64,000 nucleotides of DNA from assembly GCA_948144175.1 (NCBI GenBank), contig CANXME010002409.1, positions 744,001 through 808,000 of the forward strand. Direction: 5' to 3'. Origin of the DNA: Closterium sp. NIES-65. Taxonomy: Eukaryota > Streptophyta > Zygnematophyceae > Desmidiales > Closteriaceae. Position 1 is the first letter of the stretch. Every line of letters starts with the position of its first letter. Under the pieces are notes generated by a model. That model was given only the letters and a program-made list of their open reading frames with translations. It did no database searches and was not told the DNA's origin. Of the stretch, positions 1-10,894 are shown in pieces. The translations under genes were made by a program, and so were the position numbers.

Positions 1-1796
1 AGAGACCCGGGGGTGAAGGTTGAGCTGATGCGCCGCGTACCTCACCGCAAACGGCCACAGAAAATGGGGGGCAGCCGCATGCATCATGGACGTACGAGCG
101 ACATCCATGACCATGCCAATGCGGCGCTCAGCAATCCCATTTTGCTGTGGTGAGTCCGGAAGCGTGAAGGACTGGCGGATGCCTCGCGCACGACAGTAGG
201 CACGCAGAAGGCCAGAGGAGAACTCTCCGCCTCTGTCCGAGTGCAGACGCAGAACAGGAAAGTCCGAGCCGAAGCTCTTCCTGAGCTGGAGACGAGCCTC
301 GCGGATCCAGTCGATCAGTACCTCAGTGACCTCACCCTTGCTGCGCAAGGGGAGGACTGTGGTGTAACGCGAGTAGTCGTCAACCACCAACAGGAAGTAG
401 CGCTCGTAACCCTGCCCACGGACGGGGGCTGGGCCCCACACATCCATGTGAAGCGTCTGCAGAGGAGCCTCTGTCGGGGGGAAGTGGGAGGAGTGAGGAG
501 TAGCCCGGAGGCGACCCTCGACACAGGGGACACAGGAAGGTCCTGGCCCGGAGGGGAGAGGAGGGAGAGACTGGGGAAGACCAGAGACAAGGACACGGGA
601 AGCCATGCTCCGAAGACGGGGCAAGGAGGGGTGGCCAAGACGGTGGTGCCACAGGAGAGTCTCGTGAGACAGGAGGCGACAAGTACAGGGGCAGACTCAG
701 GACCAGACCTGGACGCAGCAGCAAACACCTGACCCGACGCTGCTACCTGACCGGACGCGGGGACAGGAGGAGACTCAGTGGTCAGGGTGTAGAGGCTCGA
801 CCCCGGCCGACGCGAGAACGTGGCCAGGTGCCGGCCTGTGCGTGCGTCCGTGCAGTGGGTCACCCGCTGACTCGCAGGAGTGAACTGGTGAACCCCCGCA
901 TCCTGTAGGTCTGCACCACTCACCAAGTTCGTCGAGAACGAGGGGAGGTACAGGCCAGACAGGGTGCCCGAGGGGGCAGCCGGACACGGGAGGACAGTGG
1001 AGAAGTGAGCGAGGACAGGACCCCCAGAGGGGTCAGCCAGGGAGACTGCAACCGGCCGACCAAGCGGCGTGAGTGTGGTGCGGTCCCGAAAGAAGGAGCG
1101 AGAAGCCCCAGAGTCAAGTGTAAAGGTGAGGGAGGCCGAAGCCAACGCGGTACCTGAGAGCGCAGCCTCACCCGCACCTGAGGAAGCAGACTCACTAGCA
1201 CCTAGAGCAGCAGCCGCACCTGTACCTGGAGCAGGAGACTCACTAGCACCCAGAGCAGCAGCCTCACCAGTAGCTAGAGCAGCAGGTCCTATACCTGGGT
1301 CAGGCGGGACGCACAGGTGACCGGCACGGTCAGCACTAGTAGGCAATGCATACATGGCAGTGAGAATAGCATCATAGTCAAGAGCAAATATATCTACCCT
1401 CTGCCTAAGCAACTCCACCCAGTCGGGAAGCTCAGCCTCGTCGCCAAACACGGTACGCCAGGCGTCGCTCAGACGGGCGAAGCAGCGGGACGGTGTATGA
1501 CTACGTGTCCCACAAGGCTGACCAGTCCGAGTACCAGTGCGAATCACGTAAGAGCAGCGAACAGCACTGAGAGACCCTCCACTCTGAGCGTACCACTCAC
1601 GAAGCTGGCGAGGCGTGAGAGACACGCGAGAGGGTCGCGGGAGCTGCATCTGGCCGCCACCACGAGTAGAAGCAGCAGGAGTGGTAGTAGGAGTAGCGTC
1701 GCCACCCCTACAGCCCCAACCAGCGTACCACTCACGCAGCTGCTGGGGCGTGAGGGACTCACGCCGGCGTTGCTGGGGCTGCATTCGGCTCCGCAA
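1..1796 (-). pseudogene. Element A gag(C-terminal part)-protease-integrase, frameshifted
   Basis: Minus-strand polyprotein remnant, open from an ATG at 1796. It begins with two tandem copies of an LREWY motif, then the family zinc module (C-x13-C-x4-H-x4-C), then the aspartic protease signature DSGASRSFF, then the GAG-pre-integrase domain. A one-base deletion in the G run at 688-691 moves the integrase into the next frame; compare the five-G run at the same place in element B. In the shifted frame the HHCC region, the integrase DRGGEF (near 222-240) and SPQQNGIAERR are all readable up to the left edge. The N-terminal Gag domain that starts with MATPS or MASP in its relatives is missing: upstream of 1796 there is only leader repeat. 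It is therefore both Gag-truncated and frameshifted. Confidence 0.85.
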
Positions 1797-2850
1797 GTAG
1801 AAGCAGGAGCAGGACTAGCAGCAGGGAGGCAGGCAGCCAGGCAAGCCAAAAGGCAGGCAGGCAGGCAAGCAGGCGACGCGCAGCGTGCTAGCAGGGCAAG
1901 AGCTCACCAGTGGTGGGAAGAGTAGGCTCGGCGACTCAGCGGCTCGGCAGCTCGGCGGCTCGGCGGCTCGGGCGACTCGGGCGGCTCGGCGGCAAGGCGG
2001 CTCAGCAGCAACTGCAGCTCAGCAGCTCGGTGACTCGGCGGCTCGGCGGCAGGGCGGCTCGGCAGCAACTGCAGCTCAGCAGCTCAGCGACCCGGCGGCT
2101 CGGCGGCAGGGCGGCTCGGCTGTGGGGCGGCTCGGCCGCTGCAGGTGAGTGGCTCGGCTGCTGCAGTGGGAGAGGAAGGAGGAGGAGAAGCAGGGGAGGC
2201 CACACACCTGCCACCGCAAGCGGCCCCCTCAGGTCGCCTCGACAGGCGACGGGAAAAGGGGGGGTGGGTGGTGGGGGGGCCGGTAGGTGCAGCGGCGGGG
2301 CCAGCAGGTGAAGTTGCGGGGCCGGTAGAAGGGGACGGCAGGAGCCGTCAGGAGGGGACGGCGGGGCCGTCAGGAAGGGACGGCGGGGCCGTTAGGAGGC
2401 GACCGGGCCGCGACGAGGGCAGGCGGCGGGGCCGCGTAAGGGCCTGGGCGGGGCCGCGACAGAGCCGTCGGCGGGGCCGCGTAGAAGCCGGGGCGGGGCC
2501 GCGCGAGAGCAGGCGGCGGGGCCGCGAAGGAGCCGGGGCGGGGCCGCGTGAGAGCAGGCGGCGGAGCCGCGTAAGGGTCTGGGCGGGGCCGCGACAAAGC
2601 CGTCGGCGGGGCCGCGTGAAAGCCGGGGCGGGGCCGCGTAGAAGCCGGGGCGGGGCCGCGCGAGAGCAGGCGGCGGGGCCGCGAAGGAGCCGGGGCGGGG
2701 CCGCGTGAGAGCAGGCGGCGGGGCCGCGACAGAGAGGGCGGCGGGGCCGCGTCAGTGAAGGCGGCGGGGCCGCAGGGGAAATGGCGACCCGAGGGGTCGC
2801 TAAAAAAAAGGTCGCGCCTCGGGGGGCGCTTCGGTGGGCCCAAAAAAAAA
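1797..2850 (-). repeat. GC-rich minisatellite leader of element A
   Basis: Non-coding leader between PBS and coding region. It holds at least two arrays: a GGCTCGGCGGC-type array mixed with CAGCAACTGCAGCTC units at about 1926-2150, and a GGCGGGGCCGCG-based array at about 2400-2770. Proteins read from it in any frame are Arg, Gly or Ala runs and are artefacts. Confidence 0.75.
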
Positions 2851-2851
2851 C

Positions 2852-2879
2852 GGTCCGTAGAAGGACCCGCTCTATACCA
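2852..2879 (-). promoter_or_regulatory. PBS and adjacent hairpin of element A
   Basis: On the minus strand TGGTATAGAGCGG directly follows the LTR and matches the initiator-Met-tRNA type of primer-binding site used by copia elements. It is followed at once by a GGTCC / GGACC stem (2863-2867 paired with 2852-2856) with a 6-base loop. Confidence 0.7.
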
Positions 2880-3011
2880 TGTGAGAATAAGCGAACAGGA
2901 ATGAATGAACTAGCAGTGAAATGAGTACAAGTAGGAAACCCTAGAATTGTGTACCCCCTATAGGCTAACCCACTGTAGCCTACACAAGCAGAACATATAT
3001 AATGTTTGACA
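2880..3011 (-). repeat. 5' LTR of element A (132 bp)
   Basis: Begins TGTCAAACATTATATATG on the minus strand and ends in CA just before the PBS. It contains the internal TAGGCTA / TAGCCTA inverted repeat seen in F and G. It belongs to the TGTCAAAC class, close to the LTRs of F and G. Confidence 0.85.
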
Positions 3012-3509
3012 TGTGCTTGCGTTCGTTTGTGATGAACCTTTTTCTGTGAATGAAATATTCTCTATCATCGTATTGACGTGAGGGGAATTATCTGCACACG
3101 AGCCAATCAGTCAATTAACGCTGCGCAACGGAGTTTGTGACTACTCTAGAGCACACGATCAGTTTCACACTTGGGAAATCCCTCTACAAACACGGACCCT
3201 TGGTTAGGGGCTGGTTTTACCAGGCAACCGAGGACCCTTGGATATGACCCCGTGGGGATAACTGAGTGGTGATTAAAGGTGCGCTTAGAGGTTCCTAGTC
3301 TCAATAGTGGTCAACAGTTCTAGCTGTAGTGTAGATATTAACTTTATAGGTGGTGCACCTCTTTGTTTGCGATATGTACCCTAGTGCTATAGTGAACATC
3401 ATTCCCCATTCCTCTCTTTGGCACAAACTACCTCGACTCCCTTGGCCTAGGCTACTAAGCCTAGGCCCTCACTTGAACCTAGGCTTTACTTAGCCTCCTA
3501 TTCTCAACA
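3012..3509 (+). repeat. LTR-like sequence L, interrupted by element A
   Basis: AT-rich DNA ending in CAACA, followed at 3510 by TACTATCAGAGCC, which resembles a tRNA-Met-type PBS. The last 200 bases resemble solo LTR S (29716-29951): both share TGTAGTGTAGA, GGTGGTGCACCT and CTATAGTGAA blocks in the same order. I infer the 5' LTR of an older element whose left part lies beyond A. The true LTR start is not defined; a TGGTCAACA at 3308 would give a length close to that of S. Confidence 0.5.
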
Positions 3510-4090
3510 TACTATCAGAGCCTTTTAACTCCTGGCCTGTGGGCCAGCCTCTCGCTTCCGCTGCTGTTTTTCCGGTCGCGCGCCTCGGGCGCGTGGTGAT
3601 TTTCTTTCTGTCCTACGCCCGGGTGGCGCGTGACGTTTATTCTGCCCGTCGCGGACCCGCCCCTGGCGCCCGCGACGGTGCCCTGCGCCGCCGCGGACCC
3701 GCCCCTGGCGCCCGCGACGGTGCCCTGAGCCGTCGCGGACCCACCCCTGGCGCCCGCGACGGTGCTCTGAACCGCCGAAGACCCGCCCCCGGCGCCCGCG
3801 ACGGTGCCCTGAGCCGCCGCGGCCCCGCCCCTGGCGCCCGCGACGATGCCCTGGGCCGCCGCGGACCCGCCCCTCGCGCCCGTGACGGTGCCCTGCGCCG
3901 CCGCGGATCCGCCCCTGGTGCCCGCGATGGCGCCTCTACCTCACCCCGCGCATGCACTCGCTGCAGCCGCCCCTGCCCTACAGCGCGCCAACCCTCTGTA
4001 GCCGCTCTGCGGCTTTATCCCTGCCCCCCCCCTCCCCCTCCCTCCTTCGTCTCCCTGGAGCCGCGTCGTTCTCTGTAGTTTCTGTAAAAC
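3510..4090 (+). repeat. Leader of element L with a 42-bp tandem array
   Basis: PBS-like start at 3510, then GC-rich DNA holding about 6.8 copies of a 42-bp unit at roughly 3650-3936 (each unit carries CGCGGACCCGCCCC and GCGACGGTGCCCTG). This is the same plan as the leaders of the copia group: PBS, then minisatellite, then coding region. No gag follows. The 179-residue frame across it is an Arg/Ala/Gly repeat and is not supported as a gene. Confidence 0.5.
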
Positions 4091-4156
4091 GGGGGGGGGG
4101 GGGGGGGTCTTATAATGTTTTCGCCTCTAAAGGGGGGTATAACTCAATCGTACTGT

Positions 4157-4218
4157 GATAAAAGACCCCACCCCGTATTAAAGACCCGGGGGTCTTTAAC
4201 TACGGGGGGTCTTTTATC
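4157..4218. repeat. Nested perfect palindrome
   Basis: Outer arms of 13 bp (4157-4169, GATAAAAGACCCC, and 4206-4218, GGGGTCTTTTATC) enclose inner arms of 10 bp (4178-4187, TTAAAGACCC, and 4190-4199, GGGTCTTTAA). Both share the core AAAGACCC / GGGTCTTT. Confidence 0.85.
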
Positions 4219-4350
4219 CAGGTGATTATGGTATTTGTGTATGCATGTGTGTGCGGGTGTGTTTGTGCGGGTCAGTTTGTGCAGGTGTGTTCATGTCAGT
4301 TGGTTGTTTCACGGGGGGTTGTTCTGCTGATATGTATTGTGTTTTAGATC

Positions 4351-4619
4351 TGAGGTTGTTATCATCGTTGGGGCAGCGTGTTTTCGCTGTTTCAACGACC
4401 CCATCAATCTCAGTTGCAGCATTGGTGTATATTGAGCACCCACTTCGATCCGTTCACAATCATTACGGTGTTGCACCCTTTTGCGAGCGTTTGCTTTTGT
4501 GTTTGTGGGATGTGTGCTTCAATGTGTGGTGTTACTATGTGTCATGTATGTAATTAGAGGTTGTTGATCGTCATTGGGGCAGCGTGCTTTCGTTGTTTCA
4601 ACGACCCCATCAACCTCTA
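4351..4619. repeat. Two copies of a 62-65-bp hairpin unit
   Basis: Copies at 4351-4412 and 4555-4619 share the order GAGGTTGTT, TTGGGGCAGCGTG, TTTCAACGACCCCATCAA, then an inverted end. The second copy has clean terminal inverted repeats, TAGAGGTTG and CAACCTCTA, and a central CGTTG-TTT-CAACG stem. Copy starts are 204 bp apart. Confidence 0.65.
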
Positions 4620-4766
4620 TTGCTATATGGTGCATCTTAACATTCATTTTGAAGCAACTACTCCACCTCATACCTTGTTGTTCATTTGTACAATTGCATT
4701 CGTGCATGTTGATACCAGAATATAATGTTCGGCCATACCATCCGTTGTATTTATTGACGATGCTGG

Positions 4767-4900
4767 TGTCAAACTATATATGTGTTAGTTCTGTGTAGGC
4801 TTTTGTGGGGTAGCTCATATGGGGTACAACCCGAAGTTAGGGGTTAGTATTTGTACCCACATTTCATTCAATGCAATCATTCCTGCTTGCTATATTGACA
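4767..4900 (+). repeat. 5' LTR of element K (134 bp)
   Basis: Starts TGTCAAACTATATATG, ends TATTGACA, followed by a PBS-like TGGTTTCAGAGCAG. It shares the family core GTGGGGTAG...GGGGTACAACCC but has diverged from the other LTRs in the window. The five bases before it (4762-4766, GCTGG) are the expected left target duplication. Confidence 0.8.
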
Positions 4901-4929
4901 TGGTTTCAGAGCAGTAGGTCCGCAGGACC
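4901..4929 (+). promoter_or_regulatory. PBS and adjacent hairpin of element K
   Basis: TGGTTTCAGAGCAG is a Met-tRNA-type primer-binding site. GGTCC (4917-4921) pairs with GGACC (4925-4929) across a 3-base loop. A run of about 30 T and the motif GGGCCCACCA follow. Confidence 0.7.
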
Positions 4930-4960
<31 letters not shown>

Positions 4961-5035
4961 CCGGGCCCACCATACTTACCTTCCGACTGCGGTTACCGCG
5001 TTACCCCACTACCTTGCAGCGCGCTGCCTCGCGCA

Positions 5036-5704
5036 CGCCCTGCCCTGCGCCAGCGCCCTGCCCTGCGCCGGCGCCCTGCCCTGCGCCAGCGCCCTGCCCT
5101 GCGCCTGCGCCCTGCCCTGCGCCGGCTCCCTGCCCTGCGCCAGCGCCCTGCCCTGCGCCAACGCCCTGCCCTGCGCCGGCGCCCTGCCCTGCGCCAGTGC
5201 CCTGCCCTGCGCCAGCGCCCTGCCCTGCGCCAGCGCCCTACCCTGCGCCAGCGCCCTGCCCTGCGCCAGCGCCCTGCCCTGCGCCAGCGCCCTGCCCTGC
5301 GCCGACGCCCTGCCCTGCGCCAGCGCCCTGCCCTACGCCACCGCCCTGCCCTGCGCCTGCACCCTGCCCTACGCACGCGCTGCTGCCTTGCGCGTCGTGC
5401 CCTACGGCAGCCCGCGCGTCGCGCGCTGCTGCCCTGCGTGTCGCGCCCTACGGCAGCCCACGAGTCGCGCGCTGCTGCCCCGCGAGTCGCGCTCTGTTGC
5501 TGCCCGCGCGTCGCGCGCTAAGGCAGCCCGTCGCGTCGCGCTCTGCTGCCCCTCGCGTCATGCACTGTTGCAGCCTGCGCCAGTGCCCTACCCTACGCCA
5601 GCACCGTGCCCTGCGCGCGCTGGCGCCCTCCCCTGCGCCAGCGCCCTGCCCTACGCCCGCGCCCTGCCCTGCGCCAGCGCGCTGCCCTACGCCAGCACCC
5701 TGCC
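5036..5704 (+). repeat. Minisatellite leader of element K, left part
   Basis: About 19 copies of an 18-bp unit (GCCCTGCCCTGCGCCAGC and variants) at 5036-5375, then degenerate GCGTCGCGC / CCCTACGGCAGCCC repeats to 5704. The Pro/Ala, Arg or Leu-rich frames across it (for example 4871-5521 and 5014-5727) are repeat artefacts. Element B is inserted at the end. Confidence 0.85.
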
Positions 5705-5836
5705 TGAGAAGAAGTGAACGAGAATGAATCAACTATGAATGAAGTGAGTACAAATATGAAACCCTAATTGGGTTGTACCCCCTATGGGATACCCCACTAT
5801 AGCCTACACAAATAAGTAAGCTATAATGTTCTGACA
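5705..5836 (-). repeat. 3' LTR of element B (132 bp)
   Basis: Identical to 13229-13360. On the minus strand it begins TGTCAGAACATTATAGC and ends CTTCTCA. Confidence 0.95.
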
Positions 5837-5860
5837 CACCCCCATAGGCAAAGTGGGGGA
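5837..5860 (-). promoter_or_regulatory. Polypurine-tract hairpin of element B
   Basis: On the minus strand TCCCCCACTTTGCCTATGGGGGTG abuts the 3' LTR. The GGGGG tract at the LTR edge is the likely polypurine primer for plus-strand synthesis, and it can pair with the CCCCC just upstream (loop ACTTTGCCTAT). Confidence 0.65.
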
Positions 5861-6043
5861 GAACAAGGGGCCACAAGACCAGTCAAGCAAAGCAAAGCTC
5901 AGGGTGGATCACAAAGTCACCACACATTCCGAGCGCAAGGTCAAGGGCCACAAGGCAAGTTCGCATGCAAGATCATATATAGAGATATACAAGAGTCAAG
6001 CAAGCAAGAACAAGAGTATATATAGGTCAAGGTACAAGCAAGG

Positions 6044-9000
6044 TCAAGAAGTGAGCAAGTGAGGCAAGACAGGCACAAGACCCAGCTGCGTGCAGCAACG
6101 CTGATGATCACAAGGCGCAAGTGCCTTGGTGAAGACATCAGCAGTGTTGGCCTCAGAGGCCACGTACGCAAGTCGCAACTGTCCACGCTGCTGTAGCTCA
6201 CGAGCAAGAAAGTAGCGGAGAGCAATGTGCTTCGTTCTGTGCTCCAGTCGCTGCTCTCGACACAAGGCCAGCATGGCCTTGTTGTCTACGTACAGGACTG
6301 GAGGAGAACGAGGCTGCTCTCCAAGGTCGGTCAGCAGGTAGGTGAGCCAACGTAACTCCTGCGCAGCCATAGCCCCAGCGTAGATCTCAGCCTCACAACA
6401 GGAGCCGAGAACAGAAGACGAGCGGGTAGCCCGCCACGAAACAGAGCCGGAACCAAGGCTGAAGGTGTAACCCTGTGACGACCGCTGCGTAGCCTGGTCG
6501 TCAGCCCAAGAAGCGTCTGCGTGCCCAGTAAGGACCACTGGACTGCGCCCTCCAAGCACAAGCCCCATGCCCGACGTGCTGCACAAGTAGCGCAACACCC
6601 TCTTCGCTGCAGCCATGTGCTCTGGTCGGTGTCTCCCAGGAGCAACATAGCGTGCGAGAATGCTAAGAGGGTATGCAAGGTCAGGACGTGTGCAGGTCAT
6701 CAGGTACATGAGGCAGCCAACAAGCTCTGCAAACGGGCCACTCGACTCTACGGACTCATCCGAAGGCAGAGCTGAGAGTGAGTGGCGAGTAGGCAGAGGA
6801 GTGGCCTGAGGCGAGGAGTACGTGAAGCCGAAGCGCTGAAGGACCTGCTGCACCATGTGTGACTGAGTCAGGGTAATGGTGCGGCGCGCTCTGTCCCGGG
6901 TGATCTGCAAGCCAAGGTAGCTACGCAGTTCACCCAGGTCAGTGCACGTGTGTCTCTTCTGCAGCTCGGACTTCACGTAGGCGAGTCCAGCAGTGTCAGC
7001 TGTGGCAAAGACCAAGTCGTCGACGTACACGAGGATGTAGAACGGCGGCAGAGAGGTGTCGGTGCGCAGAAACAGCGACGAGTCGGCAGTAGACGGAGCA
7101 AACCCAAGTGCCGCGAGCGTAGTCCTCAGTGTGTCGTGCCACTCACGTGGCGCCTGGCGGAGACCGTAGACTGGACGCCGGAGACTCCACTGGGTACCAG
7201 GAGGGAAAGATCCAGTGAAGCCAGGTGGGCGACGCAGCCAGATCTCCTCGTGCAGACTGCCCTGCAAGAAAGCTGTGCTGAAGTCGAGAGAGTGCAGCTC
7301 GTAGTCACGGTGAGCAGCAACGTGCAGCAGAACCCGAAGAGTAGTCATCTTCGGGGTGGGGGAGAAGGTCTGAAAGTAGTCAACCCCCTGCCGCTGACTG
7401 AAGCCACGAGCCACGTAACGCGCCTTGAAGACAGGCGGTGAACCCGACGGCCGCTTCACCCTGAAAATCCACATGCCACTGACGATGTTCGCCCCAGGAG
7501 GGGGAACAGCGTCGACGTAGGTGCCTGTGGACTTCCAGGAAGCCATCTCTGCATCCATAGCTGCCTGCCACTAAGAGGAGTAGGGACCCTCTATCGCCTC
7601 CGCGTAAGAGCGCGGAGTCGGGATGTCTGGTGCATCCGGGTCTCCCTCAGGGGCTAGCAGTACAGACGCGAGATGAGGTGAAGCGGCAGCCAGACACTGG
7701 AACTCCTCCTGCCTGTCCTCAAGGACGTCCGTGCCGAGGGCACACTCACCCCCGACGGACGGAGGACAGGCAGACTCAGACTCAGCGACAAGACTGGCAG
7801 CGTAGTCTAGACGACAGCGTGCAGCAAAGTCGACAAGCTCAGTGACAAGGGCAGAAGCAGCGGACGACTCGAAGGAAGGGTCAGTGACAGCAGTAGCAAG
7901 GAGACGCGTGACAGTAGGACTGGCAGCACGAAGAGAGTCCGACTCCGGGTCGGCAAGAGCAGGAAGCGAGGAAGCAGGAGGAGAAGGCAAAGGGGCACGC
8001 AGAGGAGCAGTGGACGGACGCAGTGACATCCGGTGCGTGCCAGGGACAGGAGGAGGACGCTGACGCGACCCGCGACCACTAGCGCGCTCAGTACGAACAG
8101 GCGACGCAGGACGAGACGCAGGCTCACGACGCTCAGTAAGACCTCCAGTCGGACTAGCGTAGGGAGAAGGAGCAGGCAAAGGGGAGGCAGGCTGTAGCTG
8201 TGGCTGTGACCGGACAGGCTGCGGACCCTCTAAGGGAGGAGGAGGTGTAAGACCAAGAACCTGCTGCAGGAGCGGAACGAAGTACGGTCGGGGCCGCGCG
8301 GCGACGCCAGAAACAGCAGGAACAGCACCAGTACCCCCAGCAGGAGCACCTACTACAGTAGCACCTCCAGCAGCACCAGAACCTCCAGCAGCAGCACCAG
8401 GAGCACTGTCAGTCGGACCGCCAGCGGCACGCACAGCGCCAACACCCTCAGCAGCACCAGCTCCAGGAGAACCCTCAGACCCAGCAGCTCCAGCACCCAC
8501 AGTACGAGCACCACCTGGACGCGCGGCAGCAGGACCCTCTGCAGCCGAAGAACCACCAGCACCAGCAGCACGCCTCCAGCGCCTGGCAAACCACTCACGC
8601 AGCTCCTGTGGGGAGAGTGGCTCCCGGCGAGACGAAGCACCCCCAGGCACAGCACCCCCAGGCTCAGCACCCCCAGGCTCAGCACCCCCAGGCTCAGCAC
8701 CCCCAGGCTCAGCACCCCCAGGCTCAGCACCCCCAGGCTCGGCACCTCCAAGCTCAACACCCCCAGGCTCAGCACCCCCAGACTCCGCACCCCCAGGCTC
8801 AGCTCCCCCAGACTCCGCACCCCCAGGCTCAGCTCCCCCAGACTCCGCACCCCTAGGCTCAGCTCCTGCAGCAGCACCAGAGTCACCAGTGACCTCGACA
8901 GGCTCGACGACGTCTACCTGGGACACACCTGAAGGGGCAGGACCCTGAGGGGGGAGGGGGACTACCGGGGGGGGACCTGGTACCAAGAAGAGCGGGGGTG

Positions 9001-10859
9001 GGGGGAGGGACGGAGTGCGGTAGGGGAAGAGGCGGTAGTAGGGTACCGACTCGTCGAACGTGACGTCCTGGGAGGACAGAACACGTCGAGAGGTGGGGTG
9101 GTAGAACTGCCACCCAGGGGCGTCGGGGGGAAACCCCAGGAAGACGCAGGGAGCAGCGCGAGGGGACAGCTTGTCCGCAGACAAGTCGCGGACAAACGCC
9201 CGAGATCCCCAGACCCGGAACGCCGACGCATCGCCAACCTTCCCCGTCCACAGCAGGGCTGGGGAGGTCTCCGGCCTGGAGACCCTGGGGTGGAGGTTGA
9301 TCTGATGCGCTGCGTACCTGACCGCAAACGGCCACAGAAAATGGGGGGCAGCCGCATGCATCATAGACGTACGGGCGACGTCCATGACCATGCCAATGCG
9401 GCGCTCAGCAATCCCATTTTGCTGCGGGGAGTCCGGAAGCGTGAAGGACTGGCGGATGCCTCGCGCACGACAGTAGGCACGCAGAAGGCCAGAGGAGAAC
9501 TCTCCGCCTCTGTCCGAGTGCAGACGCAACACAGGAAAGTCGGAGCCAAAGCTCTGCCTGAGCTGAAGACGAGCTGCGCGGATCCAGTCGATCAGCACCT
9601 CAGTGACCTCACCCTTGCTGCGCAAGGGGAAGACTGTGGTGTAACGCGAGTAGTCGTCAACAACGAGCAGGAAGTAGCGCTCCTGACCTTGTCCACGGAC
9701 GCGGGCAGGGCCCCACACGTCCATGTGAAGCGTCTGCAACGGGGCCTCTGTCGGAGGAAACTGGGAGGAGTGAGGGGCAGCACGCTGGCGCCCCTCGACA
9801 CAGGGGACACAGGCAGGGCCAGGGCCCTGAGGAAGGGGAGGTAGAGACCGGGGGAGACCAGACACAAGAAGACGGGAGGCCATGCCTCTGAGCCGAAGCA
9901 GAGAGGGGTGGCCAAGGCGGTGGTGCCAGAGGAGGGTCTCGTGAGACAGACGACGACACGAACAGGGGGCAGACTCAGGACCAGACCTGGACGCTGCGGC
10001 AAACACCTGACCAGACGAAGGGACCCTACCAGACTCAGCACCTGGAGGAGAAGCAGTGGTCAGTGTGTACAGGCTCGACCCTGGCCGACGTGTAAACGTA
10101 GCCAGGTGGCGTCCCGTGCTAGCCTCCGTGCAGTGGGTCACGCGCTGACGAGCAGGAGTGAACTGGTGGACACCCGCATCCTGTAGGTCAGCACCACTCA
10201 CCAGGTTCGTCGAGAACGAGGGGAGGTAGAGACCAGACAGGGTGCCAGAGGGGGCCGCCGGACACGGAAGGACCGTGGAGAAGCGAGACAGGACAGGCCC
10301 CCCAGAGGGGTCAGCCAGGGACACCGCAACCGGCCGACTCAGCGGCGTGAGAGTGGTGCGGTCCCGAAAGAAGGAGCGAGACGCTCCAGAGTCAAGGGTG
10401 AAGGTGTGAGAGGCCGAAGCCGACACAGTACCTGAGAGGGCAGACTCACCAGTACCTGAGAGCACAGACGCACTGGCACCTAGAGCAGCAGCCTCACTAG
10501 CACCTGACGCAGCAGTACCAATGCCCGGGTCGGGCGGGAAACACCGGTAACAGTCATCCTCATCACTACCAGTCACAGCATACATAGCAGAAAGAATAGC
10601 ATCAAAGTCAAGATCATAAATGGCTACACCAGCCCTAGACAGCTCCCCCCAGCGGGGGATCTCAGGGGCCTCTGGAAACTGCTGACGCCAGGCGTCGGTC
10701 AGGCGGCCAAAGCAGCGGCGGGCTGCGTGGGTGCCTCCACACCTCTCCCCCGCACGGTCACCGGTGCGAAGAACGTAGGGGCAGGGACCAAACGCACCAC
10801 CACGCTGACGCTGCAAGTACCACTCACGGAGCTGCTGAGGGGCGGGGAGGGTGCGAGAG

Positions 10860-10894
<35 letters not shown>

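Larger units (their letters stand above)
1..3011 (-). mobile_element. Copia element A, partial, runs off left edge
   Basis: A Ty1/copia LTR retrotransposon read on the minus strand. Its 5' LTR is on the right at 2880-3011, followed leftward by the PBS, a GC-rich leader (about 1797-2850), a Gag remnant, protease and integrase. RT-RNase H and the 3' LTR lie off the window. The five bases after the LTR (3012-3016, TGTGC) should be one copy of the target duplication; the other copy is not visible. The first roughly 300 residues of Gag seen in B, C, E, F, G and I are absent, and integrase is frameshifted, so this copy is not autonomous. Confidence 0.9.
4091..4766. other. Unassigned AT-rich DNA between L leader and element K
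   Basis: No convincing gene. It starts with a run of about 18 G at 4091-4108, then a nested palindrome (4157-4218), then GT-rich sequence, then two diverged copies of a 62-65-bp hairpin-forming unit (4351-4412 and 4555-4619). It could be the remains of element L, a small non-autonomous element, or host DNA. The short frame at 4245-4553 has no recognisable domain. Confidence 0.4.

Noticed and set aside
5036..5375. Regular repeats considered as a CRISPR array
   Set aside because: Units are contiguous 18-mers without unique spacers, in a eukaryotic retroelement leader.
4871..5727. Pro/Ala, Arg or Leu-rich proteins across the leaders (also 2145-2843, 3539-4078, 12083-12615, 27463-28369, 57664-58441)
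   Set aside because: Simple translations of minisatellite DNA, open in several frames on both strands, lying between PBS and gag.
8353..8886. Long open frames in other frames or antisense to copia pol (for example 8353-8886 minus, 36317-37048 plus, 38693-39544 plus, 45519-46406 minus)
   Set aside because: They are shadows of GC-rich coding sequence. They have no domains and repeat wherever the same pol segment occurs.
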